Numbered from the stretch's first letter, positions 36,030 to 45,577 are shown. The stretch is 64,000 bases of DNA from Herminiimonas sp. KBW02 (GCF_003852535.1 NZ_QAJP01000005.1:392403-456402); one strand, 5' to 3'. Translations and numbers: made by a program. The notes: generated from the sequence alone by a model not told the origin.

Positions 36030-37082
36030 TTAGCTGACTTGCCACGCACCGTCGCTATAAACGACTTCATCATCGAGATAGACCGCATCTGTCACTGCAA
36101 ACACATCGACGTGATAGCGCGCGGTGGCACGCCGGATGAGTGCTTTGTTGTAGACACCGTGTTTGGCGCCGAGTGACAAATGGATGCCGCACATGCGTTC
36201 ATAGGTGCCGATGTCATCCACCAGGCATGTGCGAGAAAACGCGCGGTTCATGCCGAAGCCAAGTTCACGTAACCAGACTTCGCCTTCGTCGGCGCGGATG
36301 TTGGCCATGACCTGGTCGAAGGCTGGGGTAGAGTCGATGACACCTGTCACGCGTCCATGATCGATAACAAGGGTAATCGGGTGTTCTGGTTTGTTGACAC
36401 GGAATGCGGTGTCGCCAAAAACGAAGATTTTTACCTTGCCATGTACGGCTTCCAGATCGCGCGCTTCAGTGAATACTTCGCCTATCGGGAACTGGCCGCC
36501 GACGTTATTCATTTCGCTGTAGTCGCCGATGTTCAGTTTGGCCGGCTCGAACGGTGATGCAAAATGCAGGCGTGCACCGTCGCCTTCCACCGCACCACTG
36601 CTGGCTTTATCTATGCGCGCTTTCAGGGCCTGCCCGACGCCGCGGTAGTAGTCCTGATCGTAGGCCAGCGATGCGATGTAATGCAGTGCCTGCGTGCCCG
36701 TCATGCGCGACAGGTGTGGATGTTCTATGACCTTGAGTCCGCGTTTGAAGAGTTCGACGCGGATGCGGAACGCCTCGAGGCGGAAGTTGGTGGACTGGAT
36801 TAATACCACCAGATCACCGGCCTGCAGTTCGGCAAATGCAGCGAGTACATGTTCCGGGCTGGTACTGTCAAAGTCTATGAATTGTGCACCCGGTAGGTTA
36901 CGTCGGTAAGCCTCGCTCAATGTGCGTGACAATTCACTGCGCGTATCCATGACGACCAGTGCGGCATGTCCGGGTGTATGTTGTATCGCCAGCGCCAGGA
37001 CGTCGCGCAAGTGTTTTTCTGCGTCGTCTATGGTGAGGTCGCTAATCGTGCTGCTGGCGGTATGCGCGTTGGGGCTGGTCAT
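36030..37082 (-). CDS. M29 aminopeptidase / NicX-like metalloprotein, function unknown
   Basis: A 350-residue cytoplasmic protein that resembles the M29 metallopeptidase superfamily, which also includes 2,5-dihydroxypyridine dioxygenase NicX. Visible features are FPIGEVFTEARDLEAVHGKV (the GEVF...P/A region), LRELGFGMNRAF, DDIGTYERMCGIHLSLGAKH and the closing D-rich tail VDVFAVTDAVYLDDEVVY, which give Glu, His and Asp candidates for metal binding. The ATG at 37082 is chosen over a TTG 17 codons upstream. It has no partner genes, so no substrate can be suggested. Confidence 0.65.
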   Translation of the reverse strand: MTSPNAHTASSTISDLTIDDAEKHLRDVLALAIQHTPGHAALVVMDTRSELSRTLSEAYRRNLPGAQFIDFDSTSPEHVLAAFAELQAGDLVVLIQSTNFRLEAFRIRVELFKRGLKVIEHPHLSRMTGTQALHYIASLAYDQDYYRGVGQALKARIDKASSGAVEGDGARLHFASPFEPAKLNIGDYSEMNNVGGQFPIGEVFTEARDLEAVHGKVKIFVFGDTAFRVNKPEHPITLVIDHGRVTGVIDSTPAFDQVMANIRADEGEVWLRELGFGMNRAFSRTCLVDDIGTYERMCGIHLSLGAKHGVYNKALIRRATARYHVDVFAVTDAVYLDDEVVYSDGAWQVS

Positions 37083-37218
37083 CGAATGTTGCTCGGCAAA
37101 GGAAGGAGCAAGGCGTATGTCGGTACATGGCAAACGAATAACGGTATGTTAGCGTCTGGGCAAGCCGGCACAGCGATGCGGTGACGCATGTTACACCATG
37201 CGCCACCGTGACAGAGCA

Positions 37219-38550
37219 TCAGCGCGGATGGGCGAGCAGGTGTTGTGCCAGCGCGTGGTAGGCGGGGAGTGAGGTCGGGTCGTTGGCCGCGTTGCCGGCG
37301 ACCGGATTGGATGCAAAGCGCACGATGACCATCTCCGCCTTCGGATCGATGTAGATGGTTTGTCCATGTACGCCACGGGCTGTGTAGGCGCCGTCTTCAT
37401 TGTGCGTGACCCACCACATATTGCGGTAGCTCCAGCCGGGTAAGAGTGTGTAGCCGGCCTTGGCGAAAGCTTCTTTGTCGCCGCCGCGACGAATGTCGTC
37501 GACCACTGATTTCGGTACGATTTGCTGGCCGTTGTAGCGACCGTTGTTGCGCAACATTTCGCCAAAGCGGGCGAGGTCGCGCAATCCCGCATTGAAGCCG
37601 CCACCTGCGAACGGTGTGCCTATGGAATCGACAGTAAAGTAGGCGTCCTGTTCAGCGCCTAGGCGCCGCCAGATTCGTTCGGATAACAGTTCCGCAACAT
37701 TGCGTCCGCTCACGCGTGCAATGACCCAGCCCAGCACGTCGGTATTCACGGTCTTATAACCGAAGGCGGCACCATGCTGTCCTTGTGGCTGCACGGTTTG
37801 CATGAATTCGTAATAACTGCGCGGACCAGTGTAATCCCTGGGTTTGGGCAAGGGATTGCCGGCCTGTGCATGCGCCCAGACTTCGGCATTCGGATCGGCA
37901 TAGTCTTCACTGAATTTCAGACCAGTAGTCATATCCAGCACTTGGCGTATGGTCGCGTTGCCAAAGGCGGATTGGGTCAGTTCAGGCACGTAATCGGCGA
38001 CGCGTTTGCCGGCGTCGATACGTCCTTCAGCAACCAGTGTCGCACCCATGATACCGATCACGGATTTGGTCACCGACATCGCGCCATGCTGGCCATCCGC
38101 TTTCAAGACGCCGAAGTAGCGTTCATACACAACGCGCCCTTTATGCAGCACGACGATGCCATCGGTATAGTTGGCCGCGAGTGATTCTTGCCATGTCATG
38201 CCAGGTTTGCCGTTCAGTGGCATAAAGCGCACATCGTCTATATCGTTACGTAATGCGCGCGGCAAGGCCACAGGTGCTGATAATCCACGCGAGACGTTCA
38301 TGGTCGGCATCAGCTGGCGGAAATTGGATACGCTCCAGCGTATAGCCGGGAACTGGAAATAACTACCGTCTTCGAAACGCAGTGTGCGATCAGGTGGCGG
38401 CGGTGCACCCACCATCCAGCCCATTCTGGCCGGATCGCTGGCTGTGGCGTCGGGGAAGTTGGGTTTATCGTCGGCATGGGCGCTGCTGTACAGGCTGCAA
38501 GCAAGAAGGATGGTGATGATGGAAGTGCGTTGCATACGTGTTTTCAACAT
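37219..38550 (-). CDS. Secreted serine hydrolase, beta-lactamase/NylB-like family
   Basis: A 443-residue protein of the class C beta-lactamase-like fold, with an N-terminal signal (ITILLACSLYSSAHA). The catalytic S-x-x-K is SVTK (Ser159, Lys162 from this start). The second motif appears as YKTVNTDVLGWV, and a C-terminal HGQTIYID replaces the usual KTG/HxG. This arrangement resembles 6-aminohexanoate-dimer hydrolase (NylB) and EstB-type esterases rather than true beta-lactamases. It probably hydrolyses an ester or amide in the periplasm. A second ATG (38535) is an alternative start. Confidence 0.85.
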   Translation of the reverse strand: MLKTRMQRTSIITILLACSLYSSAHADDKPNFPDATASDPARMGWMVGAPPPPDRTLRFEDGSYFQFPAIRWSVSNFRQLMPTMNVSRGLSAPVALPRALRNDIDDVRFMPLNGKPGMTWQESLAANYTDGIVVLHKGRVVYERYFGVLKADGQHGAMSVTKSVIGIMGATLVAEGRIDAGKRVADYVPELTQSAFGNATIRQVLDMTTGLKFSEDYADPNAEVWAHAQAGNPLPKPRDYTGPRSYYEFMQTVQPQGQHGAAFGYKTVNTDVLGWVIARVSGRNVAELLSERIWRRLGAEQDAYFTVDSIGTPFAGGGFNAGLRDLARFGEMLRNNGRYNGQQIVPKSVVDDIRRGGDKEAFAKAGYTLLPGWSYRNMWWVTHNEDGAYTARGVHGQTIYIDPKAEMVIVRFASNPVAGNAANDPTSLPAYHALAQHLLAHPR

Positions 38551-38766
38551 AATGTCCGCCGTTTCTGTGGGGGTAATGTGCTTGCAGCCGGGTAGGCATA
38601 TCGACCATATACTGCCTGATTTCATGCATCAGTAACGGATATTGCAGAAAAAGGTCGGTGTGACCGGTCAATTTGCACGTAGCAATTGGCATCGCAGAAA
38701 TAGATACACTCATCGATATAATGCTGATCAACTGTTCCTTCCTCTAACCCAGCAACGCAAAAAATA

Positions 38767-40173
38767 ATGCATACCAAACGTTCCAGCCTGTGGCATACCG
38801 CATCCTTATTGGCGTTTAGCGCGTTACTGGCTGGTTGCAGCAGCCTGGTGCAATACAACATCAATGAACCGCTGACCGAGTACAAGCCGGATCACGGTTA
38901 CACCATCAAGTCGATAGACCTTGCGCCCGGCGACAGCAAGATGTTTATGGTGGTGCTGTTTTCCGGTGGCGGTGCGCGTTCGGCTGCTTTGGGCTATGGT
39001 GTGCTGGAAGAACTGGCACGCAATAAGTTTCTGCAGAATGGCAAAACCAAACGTCTGTTCGATGAAGTTGACCTGGTCTATGGCGTGTCCGGAGGCTCCA
39101 TACTTGCCGCCTACTATGGTTTGCATGGGCAGGATGTCTTCCCCAGTTTTAATGACAGGTTCCTGAATCTGGATTTCCAGGACAAGATCGTCAGCCAGAT
39201 TATTTCCTTTTCCAATCAGTGGCGGCTGACTTCGCCGCGCTTTGGCCGCTCTGATTTGCTGGAAGAGCAGCTGGACGAAGTTCTGTTTGATAAAAAGACT
39301 TTCTCCGATCTGAAAAAAAAGAAACGCAAAGGTCCGTTGACCATCATTAGCGCCACCGATATGTCTTCCGGTGCGCGTTTCGACTTTATTCAGGAGACCT
39401 TCGATTTCCTGTGTTCCGATTTGAACCGCTTCCCGATCTCACGTGCAGTGGCTGCTTCGAGTGCGGTGCCTTTATTGTTCTCGCCGATTACCTTGTGGAA
39501 CTATGCCGGTACCTGTGACTTCCACGTACCCGATACCCTGATGGCAGCGGCAGACAATAAAAACCGTGGGCGAATAGCCGCAGTCTCACGCACGCGTGCC
39601 AAAGAATTATTCAGTTATCTGGATCCGATCAAACGGCCTTACATCCATCTGCTGGATGGCGGCTTGTCCGACAATCTCAGCATACGCAGCATCCTGGATA
39701 TGGAAGCGCTGGTCGGCAGCGAAGAGGTCAGACAAGACTTCCGTCTGGACGAAATGGAGAAGCTGGTGCTGGTGGTCGTGAATGCGCAAAACAATCCTGA
39801 GAACACGATAGACCAGAGCGCCGATGTGCCGGGCTGGCGCGATGTGATACGTGCGATCAGCGATATACCGATAGCGCGCTATACACAGGAAACCGAGCTG
39901 GCAATGCAGTCGTCGATAGAGCGCTGGCAGGAAGCAGGCCGCTTGCGCGCCGAGAAAAACCACACTGCACCTCCTTCGGTTTACTACATCAATGTCTCGC
40001 TGAAAAATATGACGAATGAAGAAGCCAGGACCGATTTGCTGAATGTGCCGACTTCTTTATATCTGCCGAAAAAAACCGTACGTGAGTTACGTGCAGCAGC
40101 GACCACACTCTTGCATGAGTCGCCCGAGTTCCAGCGTTTGCTGAAAGATATTTCCGCTAAACAGGACGATTGA
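38767..40173 (+). CDS. Patatin-like phospholipase lipoprotein
   Basis: A 468-residue patatin-family protein with a lipoprotein signal (LLAGC, lipidated Cys24). The oxyanion motif is FSGGGARS (residues 65-72), the nucleophile elbow GVSGG gives Ser108, and the catalytic Asp lies in LDGGLSDN (Asp297), so the Ser-Asp dyad is complete. It should be a periplasmic or outer-membrane-tethered lipid acyl hydrolase. It has its own 216-base upstream gap (divergent from the serine hydrolase) and is followed 52 bases later by a two-component pair. Confidence 0.9.
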   Translation: MHTKRSSLWHTASLLAFSALLAGCSSLVQYNINEPLTEYKPDHGYTIKSIDLAPGDSKMFMVVLFSGGGARSAALGYGVLEELARNKFLQNGKTKRLFDEVDLVYGVSGGSILAAYYGLHGQDVFPSFNDRFLNLDFQDKIVSQIISFSNQWRLTSPRFGRSDLLEEQLDEVLFDKKTFSDLKKKKRKGPLTIISATDMSSGARFDFIQETFDFLCSDLNRFPISRAVAASSAVPLLFSPITLWNYAGTCDFHVPDTLMAAADNKNRGRIAAVSRTRAKELFSYLDPIKRPYIHLLDGGLSDNLSIRSILDMEALVGSEEVRQDFRLDEMEKLVLVVVNAQNNPENTIDQSADVPGWRDVIRAISDIPIARYTQETELAMQSSIERWQEAGRLRAEKNHTAPPSVYYINVSLKNMTNEEARTDLLNVPTSLYLPKKTVRELRAAATTLLHESPEFQRLLKDISAKQDD

Positions 40174-40225
40174 GCGGCATACTCACATCTATATATGAAA
40201 TGAGTTCCAGTAAACGAGGTGCAGC

Positions 40226-41290
40226 ATGGGCAAGGATGATGAATTGCAAAAAGCGATTCTGAACAACATTCCCGATCAGGCATGGCTGAAAGATAAAGAT
40301 TCCCGCTACATCCTGGTGAATGAAGCGTTCATCGCGGCATGTCGTTTGCCGGAAAGTGAAATCCTGCATAAAACCCCGGCCGACGTGTGGCCCGAAGAAT
40401 GGGGCAACAAATACATAGACACCGACAAACGCGTGATGGAGCAGGGTGAGCGTTTGCGCTATGAAGAATGGCGGCATACCGAGGACGGCACCTTACGCTG
40501 GTATGACACGATCAAGACGCCGATCCGTAATGAGCAGGGCGAGGTAATCGGTACCACCGGCATCTCGCGTGATATCACCGACCGCAAAATGGCCGAGCAG
40601 GAATTACTCGCTTCGCGTACTCAATTGCGTGAGCTGTCGGCTTATCTGCAAGTGGTGCGCGAAGAAGAGCGCACGCGTATTTCACGTGAATTGCATGATG
40701 AACTGGGGCAAGCGTTGACGGCGATTCGTATCGGCCTCAGCGTGATAGAAACCCAGCACGAAATGCACGACGATGAATGGCTCAAGAGTTTGGCCGGATT
40801 AAAGAAAATCGCTGACTCTACCGTAGAGTCGGTACAGCGCATCGCTGCCGATTTACGCCCGTTGATTCTGGATGAACTCGGTTTGTTGCCAGCGATAGAC
40901 TGGTTGCTGGAGACTTTCTCTGAAACCAGCGCGATTACCTATGAATTGAGTTTGCCGGCGACACCGCTGGACTTCAGCCGCGAAGCGAGTACTGCTATAT
41001 TTCGCATCCTGCAGGAATCGCTGACCAATATCAGTCGTCATAGCCAGGCGACGCTGGTAGTGGTCGCGCTGAAAGAAACAAAAGATTTCATCACGATGAA
41101 AATTACCGATAATGGCAGCGGTATCGATAGTTCGGTATCGCGGCAAAACAGCCTGGGTTTGCTCGGCATGCGTGAGCGTGCCCTCATGCTGGGTGGCAAA
41201 TTGCGGATACAAAGTCGTACCGGGTCCGGTACCAGCGTCGAGCTGCGTATCCCGAAAACCAGTGCCGCGCTTGCGGGAGAAAGAAAATGA
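40226..41290 (+). CDS. PAS-domain sensor histidine kinase, NarX/HisKA_3 type
   Basis: A 354-residue soluble kinase. The N-terminal PAS/PAC domain (about 5-120, ending GTTGISRDITDRKMAEQELL) is followed by a HisKA_3 dimerisation helix with phospho-acceptor His157 (RISRELHDELGQALTAIRIG) and an HATPase domain (LQESLTNISRHSQA, DNGSGID, GLLGMRERA). There are no membrane segments, so it senses a cytoplasmic cue through PAS. It overlaps the next gene by four bases (ATGA) and so forms a coupled two-component pair. Confidence 0.92.
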   Translation: MGKDDELQKAILNNIPDQAWLKDKDSRYILVNEAFIAACRLPESEILHKTPADVWPEEWGNKYIDTDKRVMEQGERLRYEEWRHTEDGTLRWYDTIKTPIRNEQGEVIGTTGISRDITDRKMAEQELLASRTQLRELSAYLQVVREEERTRISRELHDELGQALTAIRIGLSVIETQHEMHDDEWLKSLAGLKKIADSTVESVQRIAADLRPLILDELGLLPAIDWLLETFSETSAITYELSLPATPLDFSREASTAIFRILQESLTNISRHSQATLVVVALKETKDFITMKITDNGSGIDSSVSRQNSLGLLGMRERALMLGGKLRIQSRTGSGTSVELRIPKTSAALAGERK

Positions 41291-41931
41291 TACAAATATT
41301 GATTGCTGATGACCATGCCATCATCCGTGACGGCCTGAAGCAAATCATTTCTTTCGTGTCGAATATGGCGGTGGCTGGTGAAGCATCGAACGGCGAAGAA
41401 GTGCTGCAAAAAATTCGCGCGCTGAAGCTCGATGTACTGGTGCTGGATATGTCCATGCCGGGCAAGAGCGGAATAGCGCTGATCCAGCAAATCAATGCGA
41501 TCAAACCGGACTTGCCGATACTGGTACTGAGCATGCATCAGGAGAGCCAGTATGCGGTGCAGGCGATGCGTGCCGGTGCGTCCGGCTACATCACCAAGAA
41601 TACGGCGTCGAGCCAGCTGATCGAAGGAATACGCAAGGTGGCAGAGGGCGGAACCTTTGTGTCGCCGGAGATTTCCGCCAAGTTGATCAAGCAGTTACAC
41701 AAGCCGGAAACGGATTTGCCGCATACCAAGCTGACGGCGCGGGAATTTCAGATTTTCAGCATGCTGGTGGAAGGTCATTCGGTCAACGACATCGCCAAAA
41801 TATTGTCGCTTAGCAACAAAACTATCAGTACCCACAAAGCTGCCGTTTTACAAAAAATGGAAGCTTCCACCACCGCCAGCCTGGTGTATTACGCGCTGAA
41901 ACACGGTTTGATCAATGAGGGGTACGATTGA
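41287..41931 (+). CDS. NarL/LuxR-family response regulator
   Basis: A 214-residue regulator. The receiver domain has phospho-acceptor Asp54 (VLVLDMSMPGKSG) and the LuxR-type helix-turn-helix is LTAREFQIFSMLVEGHSVND followed by IAKILSLSNKTISTHKA. It is the partner of the PAS kinase with which its gene overlaps. Inverted repeats in the 119-base gap before the next gene are candidate binding sites, so it may control the gamma-glutamyltranspeptidase locus downstream. Confidence 0.93.
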   Translation: MIQILIADDHAIIRDGLKQIISFVSNMAVAGEASNGEEVLQKIRALKLDVLVLDMSMPGKSGIALIQQINAIKPDLPILVLSMHQESQYAVQAMRAGASGYITKNTASSQLIEGIRKVAEGGTFVSPEISAKLIKQLHKPETDLPHTKLTAREFQIFSMLVEGHSVNDIAKILSLSNKTISTHKAAVLQKMEASTTASLVYYALKHGLINEGYD

Positions 41932-41952
41932 ACCGTGAGCACGCCAAGAAGC

Positions 41953-41992
41953 CTAGGAAAATCCCTAGATTCGAATCAGGGAATCCTGATTC
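41953..41992. promoter_or_regulatory. Two inverted repeats before the ggt-like operon
   Basis: CTAGG-AAAATC-CCTAG (41953-41968) is followed at once by GAATCAGG-GAAT-CCTGATTC (41973-41992); both have perfect arms. They lie 59-98 bases before the ggt-like start codon and just after the NarL-type regulator gene. The second could also form a hairpin ending the upstream transcript, but no T-run follows. Confidence 0.5.
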
Positions 41993-42050
41993 CCACCTGA
42001 GGCATTGATCTTTATGCTCATCTTCCATGAACCCGATTCCTGGAGAAATG

Positions 42051-43643
42051 ATGAGAACCACCCGCCCAGTCAGTTATGCCGAACACGGCATGGTCGCTAC
42101 CGCCCACTACCTGGCGACCGGCGCAGCACTGGACGTGTTGAAGGAAGGCGGTACGGCAGTAGATGCAGCAATCTGCGCGGCCGCTACCATGAGCGTGGTA
42201 TTGCCGCACATGATAGGCATAGGCGGCGATGCATTCTGGATGATCCACGACGCCAAATCAAATACCTTGTCCGCGCTGAACGGCAGCGGTACCTGCGGTA
42301 AAGACATCACACTGGATACTTACCGCGGCATGGACGCGATTCCTAATCGCGGTCCGCAATCTGCGATTACCGTACCTGGCGCCATCGATAGCTGGGCATT
42401 GGCACACGAACGTTTCGGCACCATGCCACTGAGCCGCTTGCTGGCACCGGCCATCCGCTATGCGAGTGAAGGCGTGGCGGTCACGCAAGATATCAGCCGC
42501 TGGATAACAGACGACACTGAAGATTTCCGCAAGGATCCCGGCTCGGCCGGCATCTTCCTGAAAAACGGCAACGCCTATCAGCCTGGCGAACGCCTGCAAC
42601 AACCGGCATTGGCCAAGACGCTGGAAAATATCGCACAGCACGGTCCGCGTTACTTCTACGAAGAAACTGCCCAGTCGATCGTGTCTTACCTGAAGAGCCA
42701 GGGCGGTTTGTTGACGGTTGAAGACTTCCAGAACTACCACGCGAAATGGGTCAAACCGATCTCGACCAACTATCGCGGCTTCCAGGCTTTCCAGGTGCCG
42801 CCACCATCGCAAGGTATCGCTGGCCTGATGATCCTGAACTTCCTGAACGGTATCGATCTGTCAGGACTGGATGCGAATTCGCCTGAGTATTACAACGCCA
42901 TGATCCAGGCCATCAAATGGGCTTTCAACAAGCGCGACAAGTACCTGACTGACCCTGAGTTCTCCGATATTCCTATCGAAAAATTGCTCGACCCGGAACT
43001 GGCAAATGCCGAGCGCGCAGAGTGGCTGGCCGATACCAGACGTACCCACGAAAATCGTCCGGGCGGCAGTGACACCACCTTCATCAGCATCGCCGATAAA
43101 TACGGCAATGCAGTCGGCCTGGTGCAAAGCCTGTACTTCGACTTTGGCTCTTGCGTTACTGATCCGGGTTCGGGCGTGCTGATGCAAAACCGTGGCGCGT
43201 TTTTCTCGCTGCAGCCGGATCATCCGAACGTCCTCAAGCCAGGCAAGCAAAGTGCATCGACGCTGATGTCGGGCATGTTGTTCAAGGACGGCAAACCATA
43301 CATGGTGTATGGCACGCAAGGCGGCGAAGTGCAGCCACAGACGCAGACCTCGGTCGCGACACGCGTGGTTGATTTCGGCCTGAACGTGCAGGAAGCCATC
43401 GATGCACCGCGCGTGCTGTATGGTCGCTCATGGGGCGATACATCGAACAAATTATTGCTGGAGTCCGCAGCACCGGAAGCAACCTTCGACGCCTTGCGTG
43501 AACAAGGGCATCCGGTGGAGCCGGCACAGTGGCCATTCCCGCGCATGGGTACGGCACAGGCGATTCGTTTGCCGGGCCCATGGTCGCCGTTCTTTGAAGG
43601 CGGTGCAGATCCGCGAGGCGAGGGGATTGCTTTAGGTTTTTAG
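42051..43643 (+). CDS. Gamma-glutamyltranspeptidase-like Ntn hydrolase, cytoplasmic
   Basis: A 530-residue member of the gamma-glutamyltranspeptidase/acylase family, normally made as one chain that cleaves itself. The autoprocessing site is in GGSDTTFISIADKYGN, which makes Thr342 the likely nucleophile; SLYFDFGSCVTDPGSG and YGTQGGEVQPQT follow. No signal peptide is visible, unlike in classic periplasmic enzymes. The start at 42051 is chosen for its spacing to GGAG. It begins a cluster with an amidohydrolase, a DUF1097 protein and a second family member, suggesting breakdown of a gamma-glutamyl or other amide compound. Confidence 0.88.
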   Translation: MRTTRPVSYAEHGMVATAHYLATGAALDVLKEGGTAVDAAICAAATMSVVLPHMIGIGGDAFWMIHDAKSNTLSALNGSGTCGKDITLDTYRGMDAIPNRGPQSAITVPGAIDSWALAHERFGTMPLSRLLAPAIRYASEGVAVTQDISRWITDDTEDFRKDPGSAGIFLKNGNAYQPGERLQQPALAKTLENIAQHGPRYFYEETAQSIVSYLKSQGGLLTVEDFQNYHAKWVKPISTNYRGFQAFQVPPPSQGIAGLMILNFLNGIDLSGLDANSPEYYNAMIQAIKWAFNKRDKYLTDPEFSDIPIEKLLDPELANAERAEWLADTRRTHENRPGGSDTTFISIADKYGNAVGLVQSLYFDFGSCVTDPGSGVLMQNRGAFFSLQPDHPNVLKPGKQSASTLMSGMLFKDGKPYMVYGTQGGEVQPQTQTSVATRVVDFGLNVQEAIDAPRVLYGRSWGDTSNKLLLESAAPEATFDALREQGHPVEPAQWPFPRMGTAQAIRLPGPWSPFFEGGADPRGEGIALGF

Positions 43644-43667
43644 TTGTTTCATCCAGAGGAGAAGGTT

Positions 43668-44984
43668 ATGGAGATGGACTTGTTAATACACAATGTACGC
43701 GTGTGGGATGACAAACCACTGATGGACATTGGTATCAAGGATGGAAAGATTGCTGCCATAGAAGAAGGCCTTGAAGCCTCGGCAAAAGAAGCAATCGACG
43801 CAGAAGGCCGTGCCGTTATTCCAGGCATGGTTGAACCACACATGCATTTGGAAAAAGCATTCTTGCACCGCCGCTTGCCGCCGGTCCTGGGTACGCTGGA
43901 AGAAGCGATCCGCGTGACCGGTATCCTGAAAAGCAAACAGGAACGCAAGGACGTGCTGGATCGCTCGCGCCAGGTGCTCGACATGGCCGTCAAAAACGGT
44001 ACGGTTGCTTTGCGCGCGCACCCGGACGTTGATTTGATCCAGGGCCTGATCGGTGTGGAAACCCTGGTCGAGCTGCGTGACGAATACAAAGATCTGATGG
44101 ATATTCAGATCGTTGCATTCCCGCAGGAAGGCATCATCAAATCACCAGGCACTACGGACCTGATGGAGAAATCCATGCAGATGGGTGCGGACGTGGTGGG
44201 TGGTTGCCCCTACAACGAACTGACGTGGGAAGACACCAAACGTCATATCGACATCGTGTTTGACATGGCGATCAAACATGATGCGCCTATCGACCTGCAC
44301 GCGGATTTTTCCGATGATGCCAGCGATCAGCGTTTTGCGGCCACTGCTTACGTCGCACAAAAAACCATTGATACCGGCTATCAGGGACGCGTCTCGATGG
44401 GTCACGTCACCAGTCTGGGTTCACTTGATCCGGATGAACTGAAGCCAGTAATCGAATTGCTGCGCAAGGCAGACATCAGCATCGTTACCTTGCCTGCAAC
44501 CGATCTCTATCTCGGTGGTCGCAACGATGTGAAAAATCGTCGTCGTGGTTTGACGCCAGTACGTTCACTGCATGAAGCAGGTGTTAACGTCGCTTACTCG
44601 TCGAACAATATCCGCAACGCGTTCACGCCGTTCGGTAAGGCAGACATGCTGGTGATCGGCAATATGCTGGCGCACGCAGTGTCGTTCGGTACGCCTGCAC
44701 ATCAGGCCGCCATCCTCGAAATGGGTACCACCAATGCCGCACGTTCCATCGGCATCGGCGGTACCTACGGCGTCGCTGTCGGCAAGCAGGCTGATCTGGT
44801 CATCCTCGATACCTATCAGGTTGCCGATGCCTTGCTCGATATCCCGGCGCGCTCATGGGTAATCAAGCGCGGCAAGATCACTGTCGTTACCCAGCACAAA
44901 GCGGAAATCCATCGTCACGGCTGTTGCGGTGCGAAAGACCATGGCGCGAAAGACCATGTCTGCGAACCGGCTACCGCCAAATAA
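43668..44984 (+). CDS. Cytosine deaminase-like amidohydrolase
   Basis: A 438-residue amidohydrolase of the cytosine deaminase/AtzC branch. Metal ligands H58 and H60 (EPHMHLEKAF), DLHADFSDD and GHVTSLGSLD are in place. The position of the catalytic Asp reads SSNNIRNAF with Asn313-Asn314, where CodA has Asp. The C-terminus ends in a Cys/His-rich tail with a repeated GAKDH (HRHGCCGAKDHGAKDHVCEP). The ATG at 43668 has a good site (GAGGAGAAGG). It is 24 bases after the ggt-like gene and clearly in the same operon. The substrate is unknown; a cyclic amide or amidine derived from the same compound is plausible. Confidence 0.85.
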   Translation: MEMDLLIHNVRVWDDKPLMDIGIKDGKIAAIEEGLEASAKEAIDAEGRAVIPGMVEPHMHLEKAFLHRRLPPVLGTLEEAIRVTGILKSKQERKDVLDRSRQVLDMAVKNGTVALRAHPDVDLIQGLIGVETLVELRDEYKDLMDIQIVAFPQEGIIKSPGTTDLMEKSMQMGADVVGGCPYNELTWEDTKRHIDIVFDMAIKHDAPIDLHADFSDDASDQRFAATAYVAQKTIDTGYQGRVSMGHVTSLGSLDPDELKPVIELLRKADISIVTLPATDLYLGGRNDVKNRRRGLTPVRSLHEAGVNVAYSSNNIRNAFTPFGKADMLVIGNMLAHAVSFGTPAHQAAILEMGTTNAARSIGIGGTYGVAVGKQADLVILDTYQVADALLDIPARSWVIKRGKITVVTQHKAEIHRHGCCGAKDHGAKDHVCEPATAK

Positions 44985-45028
44985 TAAATACATAAGACAC
45001 ACATCATTTGATTAATCAGGAGACAGAA

Positions 45029-45577
45029 ATGAAAAAGCCACCACACGCCGTTGTTGCATCACTACTCGCAGTTACCACCGTCCTTATGGTTCAGTTACCG
45101 TGGCATTTGCCAGTCTGGGCGATCTTTGTCAGCTGGGCCGGCACCTTTGCCATGGGTGGTCCGACCATCGCTAACATGAAGCGTATCTGGCCGACGCTGG
45201 CCTTCGGTTCCTTTACCGGCTTCCTGGTCGTCACCTGTTTTGGTATCGCATCGAAAAACTTCTCCGGCACCAATCTGGTGATCGCAGAAATGATCATCCT
45301 GTTCATCCTCAACACAGCGATGATCATGATGGCGCGCGTACCAGGCCTGAGCTTTGTGCCAGGTATGTTCTTCGGTTTCGCTTCGTTCTTTGCGACCATG
45401 TTCGGCGGTTTCGGTCCTACACCTAAAGATCCGCTGTCGGCACTGGGCGTTGTGATTGTGATGAATGCGCTGGGTCCTATCTATGCATGGATCACAGCTA
45501 ACTTCTCGCATCGTCATGTGCCATTGGAAAATACTTTCCCTGCAGCAAAACAACAGCAGGTACAACAAAAAGTATAA
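45029..45577 (+). CDS. DUF1097 inner-membrane protein
   Basis: A 182-residue integral membrane protein with about five hydrophobic helices (for example SLLAVTTVLMVQLPWHLPVW, TGFLVVTCFGIASK, VIAEMIILFILNTAMIMMA) and a Gln-rich cytoplasmic end (AAKQQQVQQKV). It resembles the DUF1097/YcdZ family, which has no assigned function. Its place between two gamma-glutamyltranspeptidase-like genes suggests a transport or channel role for the substrate or product. The ATG at 45029 follows AGGAGAC; a terminator follows at 45591. Confidence 0.82.
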   Translation: MKKPPHAVVASLLAVTTVLMVQLPWHLPVWAIFVSWAGTFAMGGPTIANMKRIWPTLAFGSFTGFLVVTCFGIASKNFSGTNLVIAEMIILFILNTAMIMMARVPGLSFVPGMFFGFASFFATMFGGFGPTPKDPLSALGVVIVMNALGPIYAWITANFSHRHVPLENTFPAAKQQQVQQKV

